Assembly (NCBI GenBank): GCA_023014485.1
Contig: JAJOZX010001000.1
Coordinates: 907,501 to 971,500, forward strand
DNA length: 64,000 nt
Direction: 5' to 3'
Source: Bathynomus jamesi
Taxonomy: Eukaryota > Arthropoda > Malacostraca > Isopoda > Cirolanidae
Shown piece after piece: positions 10,597 to 20,922 of the stretch; within the stretch, counting starts at the first letter, position 1, and every line of letters starts with the position of its first letter. Below the pieces are notes generated by a model. That model ran no database searches. It was not told the origin of the DNA and worked only from the letters and a program-made list of their open reading frames with translations. Made by a program: the position numbers and the translations under genes.

Positions 10597-11085
10597 CAGT
10601 TGCGCTTAGTATTCATAGAACACTCTTGAGAACAGATAGCGACACCTGGCATATATTTGTTGTGTGTACTACTGACATTTTATAAATAAATCTAGGAGTG
10701 AGCGCTGATTGGTTGGTTGACTGATTGCCAAATGTCTTTAAAACATAATTATTTCCATTCATCACTCTGGTTTACATATCACTAAGGAAACATAAATGAA
10801 TAATTAAATATAAATTCAAGAAATGAATTATATTAACAAGGGGGATGTCAATGAAGTGAATAAAAAATGGTCTCGTAAAAACTAAAAAAAAAACCTTCAG
10901 ACGTGATGACAGTGTTCATGGTATTGGCAAGCCCGAACGAACTGAAGTTTCAATGTATAAAAACAGAGCCGTTGGTAGGCATTATTGCGCCCTGAGAAAA
11001 TTCCAAATTTATTTATTTATTTACATTTAATATTGAACATAGATTCAGATATTATTTTGTGTTATAACAAAGACAGAGCAAAAAC

Positions 11086-11133
<48 letters not shown>

Positions 11134-11136
<3 letters not shown>

Positions 11137-12449
11137 GGTGGGCGGAAAGTAGCTCCCTATTTTGGATTGGTAAAAAAATACGTATATTATCCATTTATTT
11201 CAGAAGAAATAATATGAAAAGGTAGGCATACATGGTAGGTTTTCTCTAAAATTCAATGTGGGCTCCAACTCTTTCCACCAGCTTCTGGAGCCGGCCAGGA
11301 ATGGCGTCCACTGACTTTAGCAGGAACTCCGGCGGGATGGAGGACATGACTTCCCGAATTCGGTCCTCCAGTTCTTCCAATGTCCTCGGTTTCGTGCGGT
11401 AGACTTCTTCCTTTACCCACCCCCAAAGAAAGAAGTCGCACGGTGTCAAGTCGGGGCTCCTGGCTGGCCATTGATGTGGACCACGACGACCCATCCAACG
11501 CAGACGGTGCAGGCAGTTCAGGAAATGTTCGCACGGAGTCCACGAAAGTCAACTCGCCAGGCAGCTCGGGAAAGTGGACTCTCCCGCTACTCAGTGCGAA
11601 CTGTGCTGAAGAAGGAGCTGAACTGGCGTGCGTGGAAGCCGCATTACTGCCAATCTCTCTCGGACGAGGACTGCGACATTCGCATGGAGTTCGGGGAAAT
11701 CATGCTGGCTTGGCATGAAGACTGGCCCCATCTCTTCCGCAACATCCTCTGGAGCGACGAGGCGGTGTTCCACGTCGGAGGCTTTGTCAACCGCCACAAT
11801 TGCCACTACTGGGCAGGAGAGGATCCCATGGTTACCGCTGAAAAAGGGCAGAATCGGTTCAGTGTAACGGTGTGGTGTGGTATGACCTCAGATCAGGTTG
11901 TGGGCCCGTTCCTTCTGCGCAACACCATAAATGCTGAGTGGTACCTTGCTATGTTGCGAAACGAGGTCTGGCCGGTTGTCAGCACATGGGAGAACATCGA
12001 CGATCTGATATTTATGCAAGATGGCGCCCCTCCGCACTTCGCTCTTGTTGTCCGTGAGTGGCTGGATGCCCACTTCCCTGGGCGTTGGATGGGTCGTCGT
12101 GGTCCACATCAATGGCCAGCCAGGAGCCCCGACTTGACACCGTGCGACTTCTTTCTTTGGGGGTGGGTAAAGGAAGAAGTCTACCGCACCAAACCGAGGA
12201 CATTGGAAGAACTGGAGGACCGAATTCGGGAAGTCATGTCCTCCATCCCGCCGGAGTTCCTGCTAAAGTCAGTGGACGCCATTCCTGGGCGGCTCCAGAA
12301 GCTGGTGGAAAGAGTTGGAGCCCACATTGAATTTTAGAGAAAACCTACCATGTATGCCTACCTTTTCATATTATTTCTTCTGAAATAAATGGATAATATA
12401 CGTATTTTTTTACCAATCCAAAATAGGGAGCTACTTTCCGCCCACCCTG
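11134..12449 (+). mobile_element. Mariner-like element with 368-bp TIRs
   Basis: The ends are CAGGGTGGGCGGAAAGTAG and its inverse, flanked by TA inside a (TA)n tract. The two arms (11,134-11,501 and 12,082-12,449) are almost perfect inverted copies of 368 bp. The right arm contains the last ~85 codons of the transposase, so the left arm is an inverted duplicate of coding sequence rather than an ordinary TIR. The normal 5' end of the gene has been lost. Confidence 0.85.
11471..12337 (+). CDS. Mariner (DD41D-type) transposase, N-terminally truncated
   Basis: An uninterrupted frame. It starts partway through the second helix-turn-helix (RKSTRQAARESGLSRYSVRT), then has WSDEAVFHVGGFVNRHN (first Asp), FMQDGAPPHF (second Asp) and SPDLTPCDFFLWG (third Asp). 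Forty-one residues separate the second and third Asp, which fits the DD41D (rosa-like) mariner group. The first ~10 codons come from the inverted left arm. Full-length relatives carry an additional N-terminal HTH of roughly 60-80 residues, absent here, so end binding is probably lost. Cut-and-paste transposase by family. Confidence 0.8.
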   Translation: MMWTTTTHPTQTVQAVQEMFARSPRKSTRQAARESGLSRYSVRTVLKKELNWRAWKPHYCQSLSDEDCDIRMEFGEIMLAWHEDWPHLFRNILWSDEAVFHVGGFVNRHNCHYWAGEDPMVTAEKGQNRFSVTVWCGMTSDQVVGPFLLRNTINAEWYLAMLRNEVWPVVSTWENIDDLIFMQDGAPPHFALVVREWLDAHFPGRWMGRRGPHQWPARSPDLTPCDFFLWGWVKEEVYRTKPRTLEELEDRIREVMSSIPPEFLLKSVDAIPGRLQKLVERVGAHIEF

Positions 12450-12650
12450 TATATATATATATATATATATATAGGCGGTTTATGATTGAGAAAACAATGT
12501 TTTGATGTATATTAAATTTTAATAATATAAAACATTACCAGGTTGATGGGTAGCTGTAGGTTTCATGCTTACTGTAGAATATCCTCCATTTGACAAATGG
12601 ACGACAGCTGAATGGATACTACTGGTATGGCATTGTTATATCTGGAGCAA

Positions 12651-13609
12651 ATGCTATTTCTAGATCAGAAACACTGATATAGTAATAAAGAGTGACTGAG
12701 AGAAATATTATTTAGAAACGAAAAATGTTTTGTACTGAGGCAGCATCATAAATGCATATAATTGTTTTGTATTTGTAAGTTCTATGTTACAACTTAAGTG
12801 TTGAACCACTGCAGCTGTGATTCTTGGCAGTCTCTCACCTCAAAGGAGAAAATTATAGAAAATAAAACTATTAGTGATTCATATCAATAAACAAAGTATT
12901 TAAACGATGATGTTTGACATGTTCAACACTTTATAGTTTGAGCGTTGTGCTAACACTCCCTTACTCTTGTTTTTTTAAAATTATTATTATTTTTATTATT
13001 ATTATTATTATTATTATTAATGACACCTTTCCAATTACAGCTTTTTCGTACTTAGTTTTCTGTGCCTCATTCTTTCCCTTTAAGATTGAATCCTTTCAGT
13101 GTGGGTACTACTCACGCATTTGCTATCAGTTTGTTTCATAGTTTATATATAAATAGGGTCTATTAATCTTTTTTTTTTTTGCCGGGTGTTTACCAACATT
13201 ACATGATTAACCTGCCTTTTATGTCCGACCCAACGCCCCGACTAGATTTTTATTTTCATACTCCTGTACAATTTAATAAATTTAATACCACAATTTTTTA
13301 TTTTATGTCGCCTTCCGCATTTTCTACCGTTCTCCAAAAACTGTTTGTTTTGAAACACTAATAAATTTGCATATATATTCCCTAGAATATAATTTTATTT
13401 AAGTAAGATGACGCCGTAAGTATATACATTATTTAAAAAAAATAATAAATTTCTCAAACATTAAAATTAATTTGATAACACACTGCCTTGGAATTACTGT
13501 ATGTGTATAACAATTAATGAAGTTAGTAGTTTGAAAGATTCCCCTGTGAAATTCTATGTAAACGAACTGTAATCCCGCAAATGTGTAACGATCTCTTCAT
13601 AAATTACAG
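12651..13609. other. No gene seen; (ATT)n tract
   Basis: AT-rich with an ATT microsatellite at 12,979-13,020 and T-rich runs. It looks like intron sequence upstream of the exon at 13,610. Confidence 0.5.
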
Positions 13610-13735
13610 GCGGTGGAGAAATTCAGCGCGAACACGCAGGAGATCAGCGGAGCCCTTCGGATGTTCAGGCAGACCCTTCAAGAAACCGAATTCCCGAACG
13701 ATGTCTCCTCATGCGAAGAACTTCTTAACAGCCAG
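13610..13735 (+). CDS. Candidate internal exon of a host gene, spectrin-repeat-like
   Basis: A 126-nt open stretch (42 codons, phase 0 at both ends) bounded by ATAAATTACAG| and CAG|GTATTG. The translation starts AVEKFSANTQEISGALRMF and ends NDVSSCEELLNSQ. It is an amphipathic helix with the 'D-x-x-S-x-E-x-L-L' turn typical of spectrin repeats. GC content is clearly above the flanks, and it is unrelated to any mobile element in the window. Spectrin-repeat proteins such as Rho-GEFs of the Trio/Dbs type are possible, but I cannot name the gene. Too short for certainty. Confidence 0.45.
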
Positions 13736-14074
13736 GTATTGTTCGGTGGTTAGTTTGCGTAGGAAGCGACTTTTTTTCTCATGTAACTTGAAATTTTAGT
13801 GATTTTAAGCAGTGAATTCGTGAGTGAGTATATTTTTTGTACTGTGAGATCTATAATAAGGAATATGATAAGTACAACTGCGATAAAAGTTCTCCATAGA
13901 AAAATTCTTGGAAAATATACTGAAAATTTCGAGATCCCAAATTATTTTTGTGTAGTTGGGTCTAGAATAACCTTGTGCAACGCCTTGGTTTTTTTTATGA
14001 ATAGGTATTGAATACTGTTCCTCCGAGAGACGCCTTAAAAAAAATTCCTTCTCTTACCCATTCCTATTTGTACA
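13736..14074. other. No gene seen
   Basis: AT-rich, probably intronic. Confidence 0.45.
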
Positions 14075-14466
14075 GGGTGTAACAAAAGTTTGTTACAGTA
14101 CGAGATTATTTTTTATTTATTATGAAGACAATAAATGTCCAAACTGCATGTCATTCGGGTGCTGACATGTTAATTCGATCACGTAAACTACAGTACATTG
14201 AACGTTAGATAAAACATCCTTATTGATGATGATATATTTTTGTTGTATATTGTCTTTTAACGGTTGAATAGTTCGTGCTCTTGTCTGGGAAAGTTTTCGT
14301 AACTACCATGATATTTAGCAAGATCAACTGCGGAACTATCTTCGCCAGTAGAGGAACGAGGACGTCCACTACGAGGTCTAATCAAAACACTACTGGTATC
14401 ATTTAATCGCTTCACTACCTTTCCAACTTTGGTTCGGTTTGGTTCCAACCTTGGTTCCATCGGCAT
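14075..14466 (-). mobile_element. Mariner-type end and HTH fragment
   Basis: Begins with the TIR-like CAGGGTGTAACAAAAGTTTG. The minus strand (14,257-14,466) encodes KVVKRLNDTSSVLIRPRSGR followed by PRSSTGED, the N-terminal HTH linker of mariner-type transposases. The catalytic part is not adjacent. Confidence 0.6.
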
Positions 14467-15446
14467 AGGAGTGAATAGAACAGGAAGTGCGACTTAACAA
14501 ATCATTAATAAATAAAAGGAAAAGAGTGGGTGACAGGGCAGAACCCTGAGGAACACCATTGTTGATAGCTTTAGGAGATGAACAGTGGCCATCTACAACC
14601 GCAGCTAAAGATCGGCACAGATAAAAGGATAGAAACCGAAAGAGGGCAGTTTCGAAATTAAAGATTTGTGCCAGACTCTATCAAAAGCTTTTGATATGTC
14701 TAGCAAAAGTTTCACCGAAATCCTGAAAGGAGGATGACCAAGAATCAGAGATATGATCGCCAATAGAGCGTCCCTTGCGGGAACCATACTGACGACCTAA
14801 AAGATGATTGTGAGAAGAGAGGTGTTTAAGAATCTTCCTATTAAAGATAGATTAAAAAACTTTCGGAAAGCAAGAAATCATCGCAGTTGGACGATAGTTG
14901 GAGGGTTGAAAGCGGTCACCCTTCTTTGGGACAGGCTGAATGAAAGCGAACTTCCAGCAGGGAGGAAAAGTACCAGATGAGAGACAAAGACAGAAGCACA
15001 GTTCTTAAAAACAACAGGAGGAACACCATTAAGACCGTACGTCTTCCCAGAGTTGAGCCCAGATAGGGCAGAAAGAACATCTTTAGAAGAGATTCTAATT
15101 TCAGACATAATAAAGTCAGAGGGAGAGGGAGATGGAGGAACATCACCGAAATCGTCCAGGGTTGAGTTGGAAGCGAAATTTTGAGCGAAGAGTTCAGTTT
15201 TGTCAGGAGAAGAGACGGCAACTGTGCCATCGGAATGGAAAAGAGGAGGGAAAGAAGAGGAAGTAAAGTTGTTCAAGAGGTTCTTAGCTAGATGCCAGAA
15301 AGAGCGAGAAGAATTAGAATTGGATAGATTTTTCACATTTTTGTCGGATGAAGGAATTTTTAGCCAATCGAAGAACAGATTTTGCGCGATTCGGGCAAAA
15401 ATATAAGCTGAATGAGTCAGGAGTTGGATAGCGACGTTATCTTCTG
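14467..15446 (-). mobile_element. Jockey-like LINE reverse transcriptase fragment
   Basis: Minus-strand frames encode SSSRSFW-like, DVLSALSGLNSGKTYG (RT start), an LFLPAG block, then LLLDISKAFDRVWHKSLISK and a Q-GSALSP-type GVPQ region near 14,540. Frames are broken between 14,787 and 14,878. Both ends of the LINE are missing. Confidence 0.75.
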
Positions 15447-16010
15447 AAAGCCTCCTCTCTGTTGCGGATAGCATATTCTGCAACATTGCAAGGTAACGTC
15501 TACCATTGACTGCTAGTTCTTCACAAAAGAAAGGCTCAATGATGCACGACTTTCTGAGAGCGCACCAGACAGTGATTTTTGGCGAGTCTCTTTCATGTTG
15601 CGAGATTTCGTGAGGTTTCCTGGTTCTCCAAATATGGCAATTGTGGCGACTAACTTTGCCACAGATGTGGAATGTTGCCTTATCACAAAATGTCATCACG
15701 TCCAGAAACCCAAGAAAATTCTTGACTTTTAATTGGAACTGCTCACAGAAATTTAACATTGCATGGTAGTCATCTCCCAGTAACATTTGAACCACCTGAA
15801 TCTTGTACGCATGTTGATGCAATTTCACTCTGATAATTTGGCGCACTGTTGATTGCAGAATGTTTAGTTCATTGGATGCACGTTAGAACAATTTCCGTGG
15901 ACTCCTCTCAAATGCTTCAGGACGACGGTTACAGTCTCCTCACTAATTTGAGGCTTCCTGGATAGAAGTCTTTCATTCACTGACTCTGTTTCTCTAAACA
16001 TTTTCATTTA
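15447..16010 (-). pseudogene. Mariner transposase, N-terminal part
   Basis: The minus strand encodes an N-terminal HTH (FRETESVNERLLSRKPQISE near 15,960), QSTVRQIIRVKLHQHAYKIQ, then TFCDKATFHICGKVSRHNCH, where the first catalytic Asp (usually DEATFH) is followed by K. It ends in AVNGRRYLAMLQNM. The frame is shifted near 15,850 and the 3' half is replaced by LINE sequence; the open frame 14,878-15,846 is a chance fusion of the two. Confidence 0.7.
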
Positions 16011-16154
16011 CTGTAATTGTTAATCCAGTTCCTATGTCGTGCATCTTCCTGGTAATGAGCGGTGAGCTTTCTTCTCACAGTTGTTATGGACTTCAGTTCT
16101 GATAGCCACAAAACACAGTTAACCTTTTCGGATCTTGTGTGTTATAACCCATCA

Positions 16155-16886
16155 TTTACTTCATTTTTCATATACTGTAATACAACAACCCACAAGATCC
16201 TGTTTTTCTTATGTAGAATTTAAATCTAAATCTATTTTCTTCTATGGTATTTCTTGTGCAAATTGATATTAACGGAGATATAAGCAATTTTTGGATCGAT
16301 TAAAATCGATTAAAATAGTATGGTGGTAATTATTCGTTTTACCCCTGCGGTTCGAATTTGATATGAGAATAGGTTTTCCTGGTGTATTTTGGTGTGTTTT
16401 ATTCAAATCTGACCTTCATTTCTTGTGCAAATGAATTATTGAGTGCCCGGTTAGGTTAATTGAATGCCCGGTTAGGTCAACTGTACACCCTTAATGATTG
16501 GTTAGGTTGTCGTGATATTTTCGTTAGTTGGGTTAAGTCGTGATATTTTCATTAAAACTAACGAAAATATCACGACAACCTAACCAATCATCAAGGGAGT
16601 ACAGTTGACCTAACCAGGCATTCAATTAACCTAACCGGGCACTCAATAATTCATTTGCACAAGAAATGAAGGTCAGATTTGAATAAAACACACCAAACTA
16701 CACCAGAAAAACCTATTCTCATATCAAAATCGACCCGCAGGGGTAAAACGAATAATTACCACCATACTATTTCAATCAATTTTAATCGATCCAAAAATTG
16801 CTTATATCTCCGTTAATATAAATTTGCACAAGAAATACCATAGAAGAAAATAGATTCAGATTTAAATTCTACACAAGAAAAACCGG
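16155..16886. repeat. Fold-back element, long palindrome
   Basis: Sequence from about 16,155 to 16,540 is repeated in reverse complement from about 16,545 to 16,903 and continues at 20,691-20,706 beyond an inserted LINE. The arms are about 370 bp with scattered mismatches. They contain GGTTAGGTT/CCTAACC phrases (GCCCGGTTAGGTTAATTGAA). Non-coding. A shorter relative lies at 61,600-61,870. Confidence 0.85.
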
Positions 16887-16912
16887 ATCTTGTGGGTTGT
16901 TGTTGTTGTTGT

Positions 16913-18352
16913 TTAGCCGATCAGCCCACCCTGATCGAGCAAGCCGGCGGCACGCAGGTAACCGATCGCCCTCTCCGGAGTGGACCAGAGGTTCAGCGCA
17001 CTCGTGATGTTGTGTTGTGTTCGTTGTTGTGCTAGAGCGGTACAGTCCGTCATAATGTGTTCAATTGTTTGTGTTGTGTCTTGGCACAGGTGGCAGGTGT
17101 CGTCTATGGAGTTGTCTAGTCTGTGTTTATATGTCCATAAGTTGGGGTGATGTCCACATCGGAATCGTGCTAAGTTAACTCGATCCGATCTGCTCAGGCT
17201 GATCTCTGACCTGTTAATGGGCGGCGGCTTCGCACCTAGGACCGCATTCGGACCGAGTCGTGTCAGTGCTTTGTGGGTTAGGTGTGTGTGTATGTGTTTT
17301 CTGTACTGTGTGATGTCTGTGGGGCGTGGTATGGAATGGAGTATTTGGTTATAATGTCTCTCTGGTGTTACCTTAATGGTGCGAGGTGTTGGTGCATGAT
17401 TGTACATGTAGTGGCAATGGTGTTGTGGGTTAGTTGTCGCTGCTGCCATGAATTGTGTTCCCCTCATGTCTAAATGTTCCCTAACTTTTAGTATTTTTGT
17501 TTCTGTGTGCAGGTGTTCTATTGGTGTTGTTTGAGTGCATCCTGTAATGATACGAAGTGCGTTGTTTTGTATTGTTTGTAAGGTGTTTATGTGTGTGTTT
17601 GAGATAATGGGTGCCCAGCATGGGCTAGCATAGTCCATAACTGAGCGAATATATTGTTTGTAGATGAGTGATGTTGTTTCCTGCTGGTGTCCAAAGTTTG
17701 TGCCTGTTAGTACCCTAAGCGTGTTAAGTCTTGACGTACATTTGTTTTTAATGTCCTGAATGTGGTTTGCAAAAGATAATGATGTGTTGTATGTGACACC
17801 TAGTATTTTGGTTCTGTGAGTGTGTGGAATGTTGATGTTGTTTAGTGTAAGTTGTGGAATTACCTGGTGTTCTTTTGTGTTGCTTGTAAGCAAGGTGATG
17901 GTTGATTTTGTGGGCGCTACTTTGAGTCTATTGTGTGTGAGCCAGTCTTGTATACTGTTTATGTATGTTTGTAGGTTATTTGTAGCGGTGTCGATGTTGT
18001 TGTGGGTGGATGTTAGAGTGATATCATCTGCATATGATGATAAGGTAAGCTTGTTATCTATGGGTGTTGGAATGCCATGCATGTATAAGTTGAAGAGTGT
18101 TGGTGAGAGAACAGAGCCTTGAGGGACCCCGTTCGGAAAAAGCTTGTTTTTGGATGACTTGCCATTAAATGTGACATGTGAGTATCTTCCTGAGAGAGAG
18201 TTGCTCAGCCACCTTTTGGTGTTATTGTGCATGTTTGTGTTGAGTATTTTGTTTATGAGAGGGAAGCGTGGGATAGCATCAAATGCTTTACTAATGTCTA
18301 TTGTTGCTAATAGTGTACGTTGAGCTGGTCTTCTAGAGTTGATGCCATCCAT
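16913..18352 (-). pseudogene. LINE polyprotein part 2: RT palm to C-terminus
   Basis: 479 codons in the shifted frame; the same frame extends upstream to about 18,590. RT motifs: [41 protein letters not shown] (YADD catalytic box), KTKILGVTYN-like thumb. The C-terminal domain has a zinc-knuckle-like C-x2-C-x(8)-H pattern (CHLCQDTTQTIEH) and ends GLIG-stop. TAA is followed at once by (ACA)n. Confidence 0.85.
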
Positions 18353-18575
18353 GATGTGCTGCGTCAGGTTAGTGAGTAATGTCGTGGTTGAGTGGTGAGG
18401 TCTGAATCCATGTTGAGTAGGCGATAGTGGTATGTGTGGGTTGGTGATTTGTAAGATTAGTCTTTCTGTTACTTTGGAAGGTGTGCATAGTAGAGTAATG
18501 GGTCTATAGGAAGCTGGTTCTGTTGGATTTTTGTTTGGTTTGAGTAGTGTAATAATTTTACCTTGTTTCCATATG

Positions 18576-20456
18576 TCAGGAATAATAGTGTTGGCATGAA
18601 TATGTGCTGATATTTGTGAGAGCTAGTATTCCTTGTGGGCCCAAGTGTTTAAGGTGTATGTTAGATATGTTGTCTGGTCCAGTAGCCTTCGAATTTTTAA
18701 TGTTTTTGATGATCTTGGTGGTCTGGTCTGTATTGAAGGGTGTAATGGTCGTGTCGAGTCTGTAGGTTTTCTTGTGTCTGGCTGTTTGTTTGTCTGCGTG
18801 TTTCTGGTTGTTGTCTCTGTTTAAGTGACTTATCTTTGCGTAGTGATTAACTAGAATGTTAGCTTGTTGTGTGTATGTTGGAATATTATTTTGGCTGCGA
18901 CAGATAGCCGCGTGTGAGGTGTGAATGCCGCTGTTAGAGTGGGTAATGCTGTTTATAGTCTTGTATAGCCTGTATGTATCTGTGGAGTGGTTTAGTGTTG
19001 TTATGAATTCCCTGAATGTTTCTGTTTGTTTTTCTTTGAGTTTGTTGTTTATTTCTGTGTTGAGCTGTTGTATCTGCTGCTTTATGGCTTCTGTGTGTGG
19101 TGTTTGTGTGTTATGTTTGAGGTTGTTACGTTGCCTTATGAGGTGGGCTATTTCTCTAGTGTAATTTGGGTTGTATTTCCTAATGTTGCCCTTGGGTATG
19201 TATTTGTTTGCATTATTGATAATCTGATTAAATGTCTTGAGTGTTGTATCGATGTTTATGATGGGTGTGCTGTTTAATGTGGTGAATTGTTCCTCAGTCT
19301 GTATTTTGAACTGTTCCCAATCAGCTTTCTTGTAATTTCTGTAAGTGTGCCTAAGGCTGTTGGGGCAGAGTGTAGAATGTGTTGTAATGATGATGGGCAG
19401 GTGGTCTGATGACAGTTGTTTTTCTGTTCTCCATTGTGTATGTGTTGCTAGTGAGGGGGAACAGAACGTTATGTCTGGGGAGGAGTGTGAGTATCCTGCT
19501 TGATGTGGTATGTGTGTATGTTCTTCTGTATTGTTAAGAATGAAGAGGCTGTTTAGTTGTGTGGCTATGTTGGCGCCTCTGGTGTTGTTTTGGTTGTGCA
19601 GGTACCAACTAGTGTCTTTGGCGTTGAAGTCTCCTCCTAAGATGACATTAGTGAGAGAGGCAAGATTGTGTAACTGTGGATTGTAATTGGCTGGCACCTG
19701 AGGTGAACTATCTGGTGGGATGTAAATGTTGATTAGTGTGGTGTTGTGTTTTGCGCGTGTTTTAATGTTAACTGCCTGTATTTCTATCGTGTTATCTGCT
19801 TGGATTGTGTTTGTAATGTTTTGGGTAGCATCAGTGTAGCTAATGCTTTTACGTATGTAAGTGATGAGTCCACCCCCGTTACCCCCAGTACGATCTTGAC
19901 GGATCGCCGTGAAGTCAGGGATGGTGGGTGTTTTGTGTGTGCGTTTTAGTTTTGTTTCTTGTATAAGTGCTATGTGAATGTTTTGTTTGTGTACGAATTC
20001 CCTAAGCTGCATGATTTTGTTTGTGAGGCCATCTACGTTGTACTGTAATATGTTAATATTATACTTCTGTATGTGTCTCATGGTGCTATTGTGTCTATGT
20101 CTTTGTGTATGGTGACATGTGTAAGTTGTAGTGGGGCCTGGATTAGTCTTAATGTCGCCAGAGAGTAAGAGTAGTTCGGGGAGCACGCAATTGTTCCCTG
20201 TAATTGAAAAAATAGCACGCTGAGAATAGGTCCGGCCCCGGGAGCCGATCGGCACTCTGACCGTGCCACGCAACAGGCCGTCGACTGCCAGTCTGGCCAA
20301 CCGTAGACAGCCCGCTGCACGGAGATTTGAGGAAGTTTGGCCACCAGCGCGTTGATGTTTTGGTTTGACGTCGCCTCTTCGCGTTGACGTGTCCTGCGCT
20401 GGAGGATGCAGCCACTGTTTAGAAGCTTCCTCGTCAGCTGCTAACACTTTTTTCAC
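18576..20456 (-). pseudogene. LINE polyprotein part 1: leader, 2A-like, endonuclease, RT start
   Basis: 626 codons. Residues 1-99 are a basic leader; residues 100-108 read GDIKTNPGP, a 2A-like ribosome-skipping signal (20,133-20,159) with the predicted break before the last Pro. The endonuclease follows: ILQYNVDGL, IQETKL, ILGGDFNAKDTSW, SPDITF and SSDHLP, covering the Asn, Glu, Asp/Asn and His residues of the APE fold. RT begins with IIKNIKNSKATGPDNIS. The frame is lost near 18,588, where copy 2 has two more bases and stays open, so this copy has a 2-nt deletion. Otherwise no stops. Confidence 0.85.
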
Positions 20457-20690
20457 GTTGTTCTCGCTACCTGTTCAGACGTTTTTTATAAACAAATCTC
20501 AGTTTTCTGCTCAACACGGCTCTTTCTAATTTTAAAATTGATTAGTCAAGGAAGGAAGATGTTGACTTCTATTTTGCAGCAACAGTTGATGATATTTATC
20601 AAAATTATTAGGTTATAAAGAACTATTCAACGAATGTAACGCCTTATTTCTGTGTTGAACAGTCTATTAGTCTATCTTGTGGGTTGTTGT

Positions 20691-20922
20691 ATTATATGAA
20701 AAAATGATCTACCCTTTCTTCTAATGTCACCATTTTCAATCAGTTTCAGTGTCTACGCCTGATATGATGCGGCCTAAAATAAAATAAAGAAAAACTTCAA
20801 TAATTAGGCTTTCATATACTGTTTACAGTTTGTTACTATCAGGTGTGCATAAAAAATTATTAAAGTTTAAAGTTTAACAAGAACTTTATAATCACTAAAA
20901 TATATATATATATATATATATA
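20691..20922. other. End of fold-back arm, then no gene
   Basis: The first 16 bases complete the right end of the 16.2-kb fold-back element. The rest is AT-rich and ends in a TA tract (20,899-20,922). Confidence 0.5.

Larger units (their letters stand above)
10597..12650 (+). repeat. Interspersed repeat, copy 1, split by a mariner element
   Basis: Starts CAGTTGCGCTTAGTATTC and matches 42,545-43,058 along its length ('gaacagatagcgacacctgg', 'gattggttggttgac', 'gacagagcaaaaac', then a (TA)n tract, then 'ggcggtttatga'). In copy 2 the TA tract is uninterrupted; here a 1.3-kb mariner sits in it. It has no coding capacity and is probably a non-autonomous element of about 0.5 kb. Confidence 0.75.
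16904..20673 (-). mobile_element. Full-length LINE with 2A-like motif, copy 1
   Basis: A 3.77-kb insertion flanked by a 17-bp duplication ATCTTGTGGGTTGTTGT (16,887-16,903 and 20,674-20,690). The 3' end (left) is a short (AAC)n tail directly after the stop codon. A 5' leader of about 217 nt precedes the ATG at 20,456. It encodes an N-terminal leader, 2A-like motif, apurinic-type endonuclease and reverse transcriptase. The combination of 2A, EN, RT and an AAC tail recalls Ingi/I- or CR1-group LINEs. Confidence 0.85.

Noticed and set aside
11246..11494. Minus-strand frame identical to the mariner C-terminus
   Set aside because: It is the inverted 368-bp arm of the element, not a second gene.
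14878..15846. A true fusion gene of transposase and reverse transcriptase
   Set aside because: The two parts belong to different elements and the junction is best explained by nested insertion.
16440..16640. Interstitial telomere array (TTAGG)n
   Set aside because: GGTTAGGTT words are not in tandem; they belong to a longer fold-back sequence.
17282..20344. Plus-strand frames opposite the 2A LINE
   Set aside because: Shadows of the LINE coding strand, Val/Cys-rich by composition, without motifs.
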